A stretch of 24,853 nt of DNA, taken from positions 1 to 24,853 of the forward strand of contig JAPKAW010000005.1 of NCBI GenBank assembly GCA_028825055.1, given 5' to 3'. A program made the position numbers and the translations under genes. The stretch comes from Flavobacteriales bacterium (lineage in GTDB: Bacteria; Bacteroidota; Bacteroidia; Flavobacteriales_D; Sanyastnellaceae). The notes under the pieces are model-generated. The model was not told where the DNA came from. It did no database searches and saw only the letters and a list, made by a program, of their open reading frames with translations. Positions 8,552-16,027 of this stretch are shown piece by piece (positions within the stretch are counted from its first letter, which is position 1; every line of letters starts with the position of its first letter).

Positions 8552-10038
8552 TGAACGTTTACTCCAATAAACAACGCTGGAAGCGGCTTTTATTAGCTGT
8601 AGCATCGGTCATTGTTGTTGCCACGTTGTGGTACTCCAATGACATGGCGCGCCGGATCCGTGAGGAGGAACAAAACAAAGTACGTGTCTGGTCCGAGGCC
8701 ATTGTGAAACGTTCGGAGTTGGTGCGGTATACGCAGCAATTGTTCGAAGAGCTGAGTGGAGAAGAACGCCAAAAAGCAGATCGACTTGCGGACGCATACC
8801 GCTTGATCAACGACCCCCCAAACGGCATGGACTTGACGTTTATTACAGACTACCTCTGGTCCAATCGCACCATCCCTGTTTTGATCTACGACGAGAATGA
8901 TCAGCTACTGTACGATTTGAATGTGCCACAATCAACGGATCGCGACTCTTTAAAGTTTGCGATGCTTGCTCACAATGAGCCGATCGTGTTTGAAGACGTT
9001 GGTCACACAGTTTATTGGAATGAAAGTGTTCGATTCAGCGAGCTGAAAGAAGTCATGCAGGACCTCATCAACTCGTTCATTTCGGAAACGGTCATCAACA
9101 GCGCTTCTGTGCCGGTCGTCATGACCGATAGCACGAAAACGACAGTCTTGCGTTACCAGCGTGTGGATAGTGCGATGGTTGCAGACCCTGGCCGGTTGCA
9201 ACGGTTGCTTCGCGACATGTCTGATGGCAACGAACCAATTGCGGTAGACCTCCCTGAGGCCGGAAGACACTACATCTACTTTGCCGATTCGGTTGTGTTG
9301 ACCCAATTGCGCTATTACCCGCTGGTTCAGTTGATTTTGATCGCTGTTTTCCTGCTCGTGGCTTATTTGATTTTTAGCAGTTTTAGACGCGCTGAACAAG
9401 ACCAAGTTTGGGTGGGTATGGCCAAGGAGACGGCCCATCAACTAGGGACACCGTTGAGTTCTCTTATGGCATGGGTGGGGCTTTTAGAGGAGGATGGTGT
9501 TCGGAAAGACTATCTCTCGGAGATGAACCGGGACATCGTTCGGCTCAATACCGTAGTCGATCGTTTCAGCAAGATTGGGTCCAAACCCATTTTAAAGGAA
9601 CACAACATTTCAGAAGCCATCCAGTCTACCGTGAACTACATGCGTCCTCGGGTCTCCAAACATGTGGAGATGACGTTTGAAACGGAACACCCTGAGGCAC
9701 GCGCATACTTGAGTCCCCCTCTTTTCAGTTGGGTTCTCGAAAACCTGATCCGCAATGCTGTGGATGCCATGGATGGAAAAGGGCGGATTGAGTTGCGGGT
9801 TGTTCAAACCCCAGACAACATTCAAGTGACGATTTCAGACACCGGAAAAGGCATTCCGAAAAACCTACGAAAGGAAGTTTTTGCACCGGGTTACACCACA
9901 AAATCTCGCGGTTGGGGGCTCGGTCTGTCTCTATGCAAGCGAATCATTGAAGAGTATCATGGAGGCAAGATAGGGGTGGTAGAAGAGCGTAAAAGTGAGA
10001 TTGAGCGGAGTACGGTATTTAAAATATCCTTGGATTGA
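8551..10038 (+). CDS. Two-transmembrane sensor histidine kinase
   Basis: The protein has 495 residues from ATG 8551, which shares one base with the upstream TGA; a TTG three bases earlier is less likely. TM1 is at about 12-29 and TM2 at about 256-276, bracketing a roughly 225-residue extracytoplasmic sensor region with no recognised domain. The H box is MAKETAHQLGTPLSSLMAW with the phospho-acceptor His 296. The catalytic domain has an N box (ENLIRNAVDAM), G1 (DTGKGIP), F box (VFAPGYTTKSRG) and G2 (GWGLGLSLCKRI). It should autophosphorylate in response to an envelope signal and pass phosphate to a response regulator. None is encoded nearby, so it is an orphan kinase here. Its place after a T9SS cargo/PorP pair suggests an envelope or secretion-linked signal, which is inference. 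Confidence 0.9.
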   Translation: MNVYSNKQRWKRLLLAVASVIVVATLWYSNDMARRIREEEQNKVRVWSEAIVKRSELVRYTQQLFEELSGEERQKADRLADAYRLINDPPNGMDLTFITDYLWSNRTIPVLIYDENDQLLYDLNVPQSTDRDSLKFAMLAHNEPIVFEDVGHTVYWNESVRFSELKEVMQDLINSFISETVINSASVPVVMTDSTKTTVLRYQRVDSAMVADPGRLQRLLRDMSDGNEPIAVDLPEAGRHYIYFADSVVLTQLRYYPLVQLILIAVFLLVAYLIFSSFRRAEQDQVWVGMAKETAHQLGTPLSSLMAWVGLLEEDGVRKDYLSEMNRDIVRLNTVVDRFSKIGSKPILKEHNISEAIQSTVNYMRPRVSKHVEMTFETEHPEARAYLSPPLFSWVLENLIRNAVDAMDGKGRIELRVVQTPDNIQVTISDTGKGIPKNLRKEVFAPGYTTKSRGWGLGLSLCKRIIEEYHGGKIGVVEERKSEIERSTVFKISLD

Positions 10039-10541
10039 TGAGAGACGATAAAGGCAATTCGAAGCGTTTGGCGTGTGTTATTGCTATAGGACGATCGGGC
10101 ACAGAGTTTTTATCGAGAACGCTGAGAAACCACGGCCATGAATTGGGCCACGAAGAGTTAAGGAGAGACGGGATTGTTTGATGGTGTCTCACCGCAGATC
10201 ACGAAAACACGCCCTACGTAACAAGTTGGAGAGACTTGGATAAGAGCGAATTTGTGATTGGACATCAAATGCGCCACCCGCTTAAGACGATACCGAGCCT
10301 TTCTACAATCAATAAAAAGTCATGGAACTTTATTGCAGAAAGTGGAATAGGTGACGTAGGGAGTAATCGAACGATGTTAAGTAAATCCATGGAGCATTGG
10401 CCCTCATGGAATCAAGTTGCTTTTTGAAAAGCAGACTTTCATTGGACGCTATCGAACATGAAGACGGGGGTTTTGCCTTTCATAGAAGAGCTGGGACGGA
10501 AGCTAGAGACCGAAGCTTGGGAGGATTCATTCAAGAAATAA
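10038..10541 (+). pseudogene. Degenerate sulfotransferase-like gene with two in-frame TGA codons
   Basis: Reading one frame from ATG 10038 (sharing a base with the kinase stop) gives 167 codons to TAA 10539-10541, interrupted only by TGA at 10179-10181 and 10425-10427. Two sulfotransferase hallmarks survive. One is the 5' phosphosulfate-binding loop VIAIGRSGTEFLSRTL at residues 14-29. The other is FVIGHQMRHPLKTIPSLST, matching the 3'-phosphate (RHP...S) region. ELGHEEL and the WCLTADHE segment also resemble bacterial sulfotransferase-like proteins found in surface-glycan clusters. An intact homologue would transfer sulfate from PAPS or act on a polysaccharide or lipid. Continuity across the stops suggests recent decay. 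Sequencing error at both sites or stop readthrough are alternatives, but neighbouring genes use TGA as a normal stop. Confidence 0.7.
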
Positions 10542-10570
10542 AACGCCCCTATTAACTCAGCGAAGTAAAG

Positions 10571-10601
10571 GGTCTTGAATCCTAAGACTATTCTCAAGAC
10601 C
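10571..10601. repeat. Inverted repeat between the two broken genes
   Basis: GGTCTTGA at 10571-10578 is perfectly complementary to TCAAGACC at 10594-10601, with a 15-nt loop. It lies between two convergent gene remnants, where a bidirectional terminator might be expected, but neither side has a run of T. The right arm overlaps the stop that ends the methyltransferase fragment. It may be a degraded terminator or chance. Confidence 0.35.
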
Positions 10602-10995
10602 TCTCCGCAAGTTCTGTATCGCAGAATCCAACACGCGTATTTCCCCGATACGCCTTTGCAAACCACAAGGAAAGCGGGACAGAAGCAGATAGGACAGGAG
10701 CTTTGATCGAGGCAAGCAATGGCATGGGATTCACCATGTGATCGAAAACCTCGAAGGAGGTAAAGGCGTCAAATCCATCTTGTTTGGCGCATGTTATGTC
10801 AACATCTAAGTCCGGAGAAGTGGCATTGGATACATCATACCCCGCCTTTGACATCGCCTTCGATAAAGGGTTCATCATACCAAGGTCTAGAATCTTTGAC
10901 CCTTCAACAAGATGAGAACATAAAAAACGAACGGTACGTTCTTCTCGAGCGTCTAGAACGCGGGTTCTTTTGTATGATTTTTCTTCTCAAGGCAT
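10594..10995 (-). pseudogene. Degenerate SAM-dependent methyltransferase gene
   Basis: On the minus strand an ATG at 10995, 15 bp after the bipA stop, is followed after one codon by TGA (10989-10987). The same frame then runs open to TGA 10596-10594. It encodes a class I methyltransferase core: SHLVEGSKILDLGMMNP (motif I region), YDVSNATSPDLDVDI, then DGFDAFTSFEVFDHMVNP, IKAPVLSASVPLSLWFAKAY. This pattern is common in methyltransferases of lipopolysaccharide or exopolysaccharide clusters. After AYRG the frame loses similarity (the usual WDRHxHEFE-type segment is missing), and possible tail fragments (LRIVLGFKTLYF) sit in the +1 frame nearby, so a frameshift or small deletion is likely. The only good in-frame ATG after the first stop (10878) would discard much of motif I. 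I judge it non-functional. Confidence 0.7.
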
Positions 10996-11010
10996 CTGAC
11001 GGAAATAACC

Positions 11011-12774
11011 TCACCCATTCACTTTTCTCACCCTCAGCGCCTTAGGGGTGACTTCAAGGTACTCATCATCGCCAATCCATTCCATATATTCTTCCAAGGA
11101 AAGTTTTCGGGGTGGGGCAATGTTGAGGCTTTTGTCGGTACCTGACGATCGCATGTTGTTGAGCTGCTTTCCACGGACTAGGTTCAATTCCATGTCGTTG
11201 TCGCGAGAACTTTCGCCGATGACTTGGCCTGCGTAGATGTCCTGACCTGAATCGATGAAGAACGTTCCGCGGTCCTGTAGACGGTCAATTTCGAAGGCAC
11301 GTGATTGACCAGCTTCTTTACTGACCAAGGAGCCGAGGGAGCGCGAAGTAAGTTCTCCAGCATACGGCTCATAGCCATCAAAGCGGTGGGTCATAACAGC
11401 TTCTCCAGATGTAGCGGTCAAAACTTGGTTCCGCAAACCGATGAGCCCACGGGAGGGAATGCGGTATTCCATGTGCTGCAACGCGCCTTTAGCCTCCATG
11501 ACTTGGAGCATTCCCTTGCGTTTCATTACCAGCTCCGTTGCCTTGCTTGCAACTGCGTCGGGTACATCGATGACGAGATGCTCAAACGGCTCGTGTTTGG
11601 CACCGTCAACCTCTTTGAACAGCACTTGAGGCTTTCCAATTTGCATTTCGTATCCTTCACGACGCATGGTCTCGATCAGCACGGACAAATGCAGAATGCC
11701 ACGTCCGTAAACGGTCCACTTGTCTTCGCTGTCCGTCGGCTCGACGCGAAGCGCTAGGTTCTTCTGCAATTCTGCGTCCAGTCGTTCGCGGATGTGCCGG
11801 CTGGTCAACAAATTTCCGTCACGTCCAAGGAAAGGGGATGTATTGATCGTGAAGAGCAACGACATGGTGGGCTCATCAACTGCGATGCGCTCCATGACCT
11901 CAGGGTTTTCCAGGTCGCTGATGGTGTCGCCGATTTCGAAGCCATCCATTCCTGTGATTGCACAGAGATCTCCGCTTCGCACGTGGTCCACCTTTTCTTT
12001 GCCCAAACCCTCAAAAACAAACAATTCCTTGGCCCTTGCCTTGCGATTCCCGTCTTTAGTGCACAACGCATAATCCTGATTCGCATGAAGGTCGCCGCGG
12101 AACAAACGCCCAATCGCAATACGACCGGTGTACTTTGAGTAATCAAGGGACGTGATTTGAAGCAACGGAGTTCCCTCGCGATACGGCGCCTCAGGCACGT
12201 GCTCGAGGATGACATCTAGTAAATACGTTATATCGGTGGTAGGTTTTTCCCAATCGGGACCCATCCATCCCATTTTGGCCGAACCATAGACCGTAGGGAA
12301 ATCTAGCTGCTCTTCTGTAGCGTCCAAGGTGAACATTAAGTCAAAGACTTTTTCTTGAGCAATGTCCGGTGTACAATTCTCCTTGTCGACTTTGTTTACC
12401 ACTACAATCGGCTTCAGCCCTAACTCGATGGCTTTTCCGAGCACAAATCTAGTTTGTGGCATTGGCCCTTCGAAAGCATCAACAACCAACAAAACGGCAT
12501 CGGCCATTTTCAAAACACGCTCTACTTCACCTCCAAAATCGGCGTGACCAGGGGTGTCAAGGATGTTAATTTTGACGCCTTTCCAATTTGCGGAAACATT
12601 TTTTGAGAGAATCGTAATGCCGCGTTCACGTTCGAGATCGTTGTTATCAAGAATGAGTTGACCGGTTTCTTTCCGAGGATCAACTGCTTGACACTGATGA
12701 ATGATGTTGTCTACAAGCGTAGTTTTTCCGTGGTCAACGTGTGCGATGATCGCAATGTTTCGGATGCCTTTCAT
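11011..12774 (-). CDS. typA: Ribosome-associated translational GTPase BipA/TypA
   Basis: The protein has 587 residues from ATG 12774 (MKGIRNIAIIAHVDHGKTTL). The frame is open for 99 more codons upstream, but those run antisense through the tRNA-Leu gene and terminator, so they are rejected. The GTPase motifs are complete: P-loop AHVDHGKTTL, switch I RERGITI, switch II DTPGHADFGGEVER, VVNKVDK, and GSAKMGW. EF-G-like domains follow, then the BipA-specific C-terminal region (RGLIGLRNQVLTATSGEAVM, ending LEVTPKALRVRK). Length is close to the usual 600. BipA binds the ribosome and assists 50S assembly and stress or low-temperature growth. The gene is divergent from tRNA-Leu, with the methyltransferase remnant just downstream. 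Confidence 0.96.
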   Translation of the reverse strand: MKGIRNIAIIAHVDHGKTTLVDNIIHQCQAVDPRKETGQLILDNNDLERERGITILSKNVSANWKGVKINILDTPGHADFGGEVERVLKMADAVLLVVDAFEGPMPQTRFVLGKAIELGLKPIVVVNKVDKENCTPDIAQEKVFDLMFTLDATEEQLDFPTVYGSAKMGWMGPDWEKPTTDITYLLDVILEHVPEAPYREGTPLLQITSLDYSKYTGRIAIGRLFRGDLHANQDYALCTKDGNRKARAKELFVFEGLGKEKVDHVRSGDLCAITGMDGFEIGDTISDLENPEVMERIAVDEPTMSLLFTINTSPFLGRDGNLLTSRHIRERLDAELQKNLALRVEPTDSEDKWTVYGRGILHLSVLIETMRREGYEMQIGKPQVLFKEVDGAKHEPFEHLVIDVPDAVASKATELVMKRKGMLQVMEAKGALQHMEYRIPSRGLIGLRNQVLTATSGEAVMTHRFDGYEPYAGELTSRSLGSLVSKEAGQSRAFEIDRLQDRGTFFIDSGQDIYAGQVIGESSRDNDMELNLVRGKQLNNMRSSGTDKSLNIAPPRKLSLEEYMEWIGDDEYLEVTPKALRVRKVNG

Positions 12775-12851
12775 GGGTGTCTTGCGAAGGGGTAAACGTT
12801 TCGCCGCGCGAAGAACGTGCAGATAATTGCAGATTGCTACGAATCCTTTAC

Positions 12852-12859
12852 TATTTTTG
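12852..12859 (+). promoter_or_regulatory. Candidate -7 box for tRNA-Leu
   Basis: TATTTTTG matches TAnnTTTG exactly and ends 9 nt before the tRNA 5' end. An ATTG at 12826-12829, 22 nt upstream of the box, could serve as the -33 element. Confidence 0.5.
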
Positions 12860-12868
12860 TCGACCCTT

Positions 12869-12950
12869 GCCCGGATGGCGGAACTGGTAGACGCGCACGA
12901 CTCAAACTCGTGTTCCGAAAGGAGTGTGGGTTCGATTCCCACTCCGGGTA
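12869..12950 (+). tRNA. tRNA-Leu (anticodon CAA)
   Basis: This 82-nt gene folds as a class II tRNA. The acceptor stem is GCCCGGA/TCCGGGT (first pair G·U), with discriminator A. The D-arm carries GGTAGACGC. The anticodon stem CACGA/TCGTG has loop CTCAAAC, giving anticodon CAA, which reads UUG. A long variable arm (TCC-GAAA-GGA) is present, and the T-arm is GTGGG TTCGATT CCCAC. The long variable arm plus CAA anticodon supports leucine. CCA is not encoded and must be added after transcription. Confidence 0.95.
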
Positions 12951-12960
12951 CAAACAACGT

Positions 12961-12993
12961 AAAGCGCTTCCCCTGTGGAGGCGCTTTTCTTTT
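12961..12993 (+). terminator. Intrinsic terminator after tRNA-Leu
   Basis: Arms at 12961-12971 (AAAGCGCTTCC) and 12977-12987 (GGAGGCGCTTT) form an 11-bp stem, with one G·T pair and a 5-nt loop, followed by TCTTTT. This is a strong rho-independent terminator placed 10 nt after the tRNA. Confidence 0.88.
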
Positions 12994-13074
12994 GAAGGGT
13001 TTTTTGGTCTGTGAATCAATAAATTCTGGGATTCCAGTCTGTATATTCGGAACCAACCCTTTAAAGTTCAATCC

Positions 13075-14061
13075 ATGATTCGATACATAGCCCCGATTCT
13101 TCTCTTTCTACCCGTGGCTTTGAGTGCTCAATTGATGTCGCCACCGATTGAAGCGGGTGAATCGACAATACGGATGCTTGGAGCTTATGCGGTCATTGAG
13201 GATACAGGAACCTCCAATCAAAATTGGGATTTCAGCGCATTGATGCCTGAGCAGTCGTTTGGGTTCAGCATTGGCGATGCACCGAGTTCTTCATTGGGCA
13301 AGTCCTTTCCCAACGCCACATTTGTAATTGATAATGGAGATGAACAGACATTCTATTCTTTTGATGAAAATGCGGCGTACCACGGGGGTACCGATGGTAC
13401 ATTGGTTGTGGCCTATTCCGACCCTGCTGTTGCTCTTCCGTATCCTTTTTCTATTGGAGAAACATGGGAAGACACGTATGCAGCAGAATATGGCGCGGCA
13501 GGTATTGTGATCTATCGAACAGGATCAATTACGAGTGAATGCTTGTCATCAGGGACACTGACATTGCCAGGCGGGCAAGTGTTTGAGGATGTGTATCACA
13601 TTCATTCAACTGAAGTTTTTTTGGATTCGACTTTTGCAGGAACGTTGGAATTCACACTTGAGTCGGATGGTTTGTTTTCGAGCGATTATGGCTTTGCACT
13701 TGGAGGAGCGGTGCAAGTCTCTACCTACGATGTTCCGGTTGGTGGCACTCCTGTCTCGAATTCTTATGACTACAGCATATGGATGGATAGCTATGTGCTC
13801 GGAATAGAAGATGTTACTTCATTACCGACATGGGGCATGATGCCCAACCCTGCTTCTGACGCCGTTACCTTTTTTCGAAGCACTGGATTGTCTGCAGAAA
13901 CCATTGAAGTGGTGTCGATGGACGGTATGCTCGTGATGCAAAGTCAATTCACTTTTGGCCAACCATCCTTGAATGTAGACGTAAGCGGGCTCGCAGAAGG
14001 TGTTTACCTCGTGCGCTCAAGCCGCACAGAACAAGCGCAACGACTGGTGATCGCGCATTGA
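13075..14061 (+). CDS. Secreted protein with T9SS type A sorting domain, unknown function
   Basis: The protein has 328 residues with a clear signal peptide (MIRYIAPILLFLPVALSAQ). The central 230 residues are beta-rich (SNQNWDFSALMPEQSFGFSI, PYPFSIGETWEDTYAAEY, YDYSIWMDSY) and resemble a family of flavobacterial secreted proteins that lack an assigned function. The last 70 residues are a T9SS type A domain: WGMMPNPASDAVTFF, IEVVSMDGMLVMQS, GLAEGVYLVRS. It should be exported through Sec and T9SS to the surface or medium. It is probably monocistronic: it sits after the tRNA terminator, and its stop is one base from the convergent PurF-like gene. TATATTCG at 13042-13049 is a seven-of-eight match to the -7 consensus, but no good -33 partner was found. 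Confidence 0.85.
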   Translation: MIRYIAPILLFLPVALSAQLMSPPIEAGESTIRMLGAYAVIEDTGTSNQNWDFSALMPEQSFGFSIGDAPSSSLGKSFPNATFVIDNGDEQTFYSFDENAAYHGGTDGTLVVAYSDPAVALPYPFSIGETWEDTYAAEYGAAGIVIYRTGSITSECLSSGTLTLPGGQVFEDVYHIHSTEVFLDSTFAGTLEFTLESDGLFSSDYGFALGGAVQVSTYDVPVGGTPVSNSYDYSIWMDSYVLGIEDVTSLPTWGMMPNPASDAVTFFRSTGLSAETIEVVSMDGMLVMQSQFTFGQPSLNVDVSGLAEGVYLVRSSRTEQAQRLVIAH

Positions 14062-14062
14062 G

Positions 14063-15958
14063 TTAGTAGGCTCGTTCGCTCCGGCCCTCCATGTAATATA
14101 CAAACGAGCGGTTCACGACTTTGTGCCCACCTGGTGTCGGAAAGTCACCGGTGAAGTACCAGTCACCGGTGTGATCAGGGCAAGACGCGTGAAGCCCTTC
14201 AATGCTTTGATAGACGATTTTGACTTCAGCATTCATGCCTGGAGGCGTCAATAACAATGAAATTTCCTCGCTAATTTCTTCCGCTGTGAAGGGTTCATAG
14301 ACCGCCTTGACTTGGTTGATGTTTTCCTCCTTTGGTAATTCAACTTGAGCTTTACACGCGGCATACGTCTCGTCCAGAATGTGCTCCAAACCCTGCTTTT
14401 TAATCAGGCTGACAGCGGCTTGGAATGCAATGAAGTCCCCCATTCGCGCCATGTCAATTCCATAGCAATCAGGGTATCGAATTTGCGGCGCGCTCGATGC
14501 TACGACGATTCGTTTCGGCCCGAGTCGATCTAAGATGCGTAAGATGGATTTTTTCAATGTGGTTCCGCGAACGATGCTGTCATCGATCACAACCAAATTA
14601 TCAACTCCGGGTTCAACAGTGCCATATGCGATGTCGTACACGTGCGCAACCAGATCATCTCTATTGGCCTCTTCCGTAATGAACGTGCGCAACTTCGCAT
14701 CCTTGATCGCGACCTTTTCGATGCGCATGCGCTCACTCAGAATATCTTGGATTTCTCCGGGATTCGGATTTGAGCCTAACCCAATGATGCGTGCAATCTT
14801 GGCCTGGTTCAGATAATCTTCCATCCCTTTGATGAGGCCATAGAAGGAAACCTCAGCGGTGTTTGGAATGAAACTGGTGACGGTGTGTTCAAGATCGTGC
14901 TCTACAGCCTCCAAAATCTTCGGGACCAAATACCGCCCTAGAGCCTTGCGCTCATTGTAAATGGATGCGTCATTGCCTCGGCTGAAATAGATGCGCTCAA
15001 AACTGCACGATTTACGTTTGCCCGGTTGTTTCACTTGAGGCATGGAAACAGAACCGTCACGCTTGATAATCAAGGCGTGTCCAGGAGCCACCTCTTTGAT
15101 CTGATCTGCGGACAAGTTAAAAGCCGTTTGGATGACCGGTCGCTCACTGGCAACCACGACAACCTCATCATCTTCAAACCAGAATGCAGGTCGAATTCCA
15201 TTAGGGTCGCGCATAACAAAGGCATCGCCATGGCCGATGAGACCGCACATGACATACCCGCCATCCAGTGAATTGGCCGCGTGGGTGAGTATTTTTTGAA
15301 CATCAAGTAACTCGCCAATGCGGGCGCTGATTTCACGGTGATCGTCAATACCGCCCTTCTTTAGCTCGTCAAAAAGCTGTTGATTTTCTTCATCGAGGAA
15401 GTGACCAATTCGCTCCAAAATGGTGACGGTATCGGCCTCTTCCTTCGGGTGCTGTCCCAGCGCGACAAGCTTTTGGAAAAGCTCATCTGTATTGGTCATG
15501 TTAAAGTTACCCGCAACGACCAAGTTTCGTGTTCTCCAATTGTTTTGACGGAGAAAAGGGTGGCAGTTCTCGACTTCGTTTTTCCCATACGTGCCGTAAC
15601 GCAAATGCGCCAAAAACAATTCACCAGTAAAGGCAAATTCACGCTGCAAGAAATCTCCGTCCTTGAGTTGTCCCGGAGTCAAGCCTTCAAATCGAGGCAT
15701 GATGCGTGAAAACACATCATGGATAGGTCGGGAGTCTACTGAACGGACACGTGAGATATACCGGCTCCCCGCGGGGACATCCAATTTGATGTTCGCCAGC
15801 CCCGCTCCATCTTGACCTCGATTGTGCTGCTTTTCCATGAGCAGGTACATTTTATTGAGGCCATAAAATGCGGTACCATACTTATCGATGTAATGCTGCA
15901 ATGGCTTTTTGAGCCGCATCATGGCGACGCCACATTCGTGCTGAAGGAAATCACTCAT
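14063..15958 (-). CDS. Long amidophosphoribosyltransferase (PurF-like) glutamine amidotransferase
   Basis: The protein has 631 residues. The N-terminal class II glutamine amidotransferase domain carries the nucleophile motif ECGVAMMRL with Cys at residue 9, which would require removal of an 8-residue leader to become N-terminal, as in processed PurF enzymes. Other features are KQHNRGQDGAG, LAHLRYGTYG and GGYVMCGLIG. A type I phosphoribosyltransferase domain follows, with YFSRGNDASIYNERKALG and the PRPP loop NLVVIDDSIVRGTTL, then APQIRYPDCYGIDMA. It is longer than the classical enzyme of about 500 residues, with insertions and a C-terminal extension that includes CPDHTGDWYFTGDFPTPGG. Long homologues of this type occur in Bacteroidota and are annotated as amidophosphoribosyltransferase. 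The first step of purine synthesis is the likely role, but a paralogue with a different acceptor cannot be excluded. No other pur gene is nearby. Confidence 0.85.
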   Translation of the reverse strand: MSDFLQHECGVAMMRLKKPLQHYIDKYGTAFYGLNKMYLLMEKQHNRGQDGAGLANIKLDVPAGSRYISRVRSVDSRPIHDVFSRIMPRFEGLTPGQLKDGDFLQREFAFTGELFLAHLRYGTYGKNEVENCHPFLRQNNWRTRNLVVAGNFNMTNTDELFQKLVALGQHPKEEADTVTILERIGHFLDEENQQLFDELKKGGIDDHREISARIGELLDVQKILTHAANSLDGGYVMCGLIGHGDAFVMRDPNGIRPAFWFEDDEVVVVASERPVIQTAFNLSADQIKEVAPGHALIIKRDGSVSMPQVKQPGKRKSCSFERIYFSRGNDASIYNERKALGRYLVPKILEAVEHDLEHTVTSFIPNTAEVSFYGLIKGMEDYLNQAKIARIIGLGSNPNPGEIQDILSERMRIEKVAIKDAKLRTFITEEANRDDLVAHVYDIAYGTVEPGVDNLVVIDDSIVRGTTLKKSILRILDRLGPKRIVVASSAPQIRYPDCYGIDMARMGDFIAFQAAVSLIKKQGLEHILDETYAACKAQVELPKEENINQVKAVYEPFTAEEISEEISLLLTPPGMNAEVKIVYQSIEGLHASCPDHTGDWYFTGDFPTPGGHKVVNRSFVYYMEGRSERAY

Positions 15959-15995
15959 GGAATGCGAAAAAGGGGTCGGTTTTGACGATAAGTGC

Positions 15996-16003
15996 CAAAT
16001 TTA
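15996..16003 (-). promoter_or_regulatory. Candidate -7 box for the PurF-like gene
   Basis: On the minus strand TAAATTTG matches the -7 consensus exactly. It lies in the 69-bp gap before the gene, 37 nt from the ATG, giving a leader of about 30 nt. No convincing TTG at -33. Confidence 0.45.
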
Positions 16004-16027
16004 GTGCGCGGAACATCACGGGGCGCC

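Noticed and set aside
10038..10995. Reading TGA as a sense codon (alternative genetic code or selenocysteine)
   Set aside because: All four premature stops here are TGA, but flanking intact genes end in TGA and have none inside, and both reading frames also show other signs of decay (missing C-terminal segments).
10038..11010. Insertion sequence or transposon scar
   Set aside because: No transposase similarity, terminal inverted repeats or target duplication were seen around the remnants.
13042..13049. TATATTCG as promoter for the 13075 gene
   Set aside because: Seven of eight consensus matches, but no TTG at the right spacing and the A/T-rich context makes chance likely.
12775..13071. 99-codon N-terminal extension of the bipA frame
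   Set aside because: It runs antisense through the tRNA-Leu gene and its terminator; BipA starts at MKGIRNIAIIAHVDHG.
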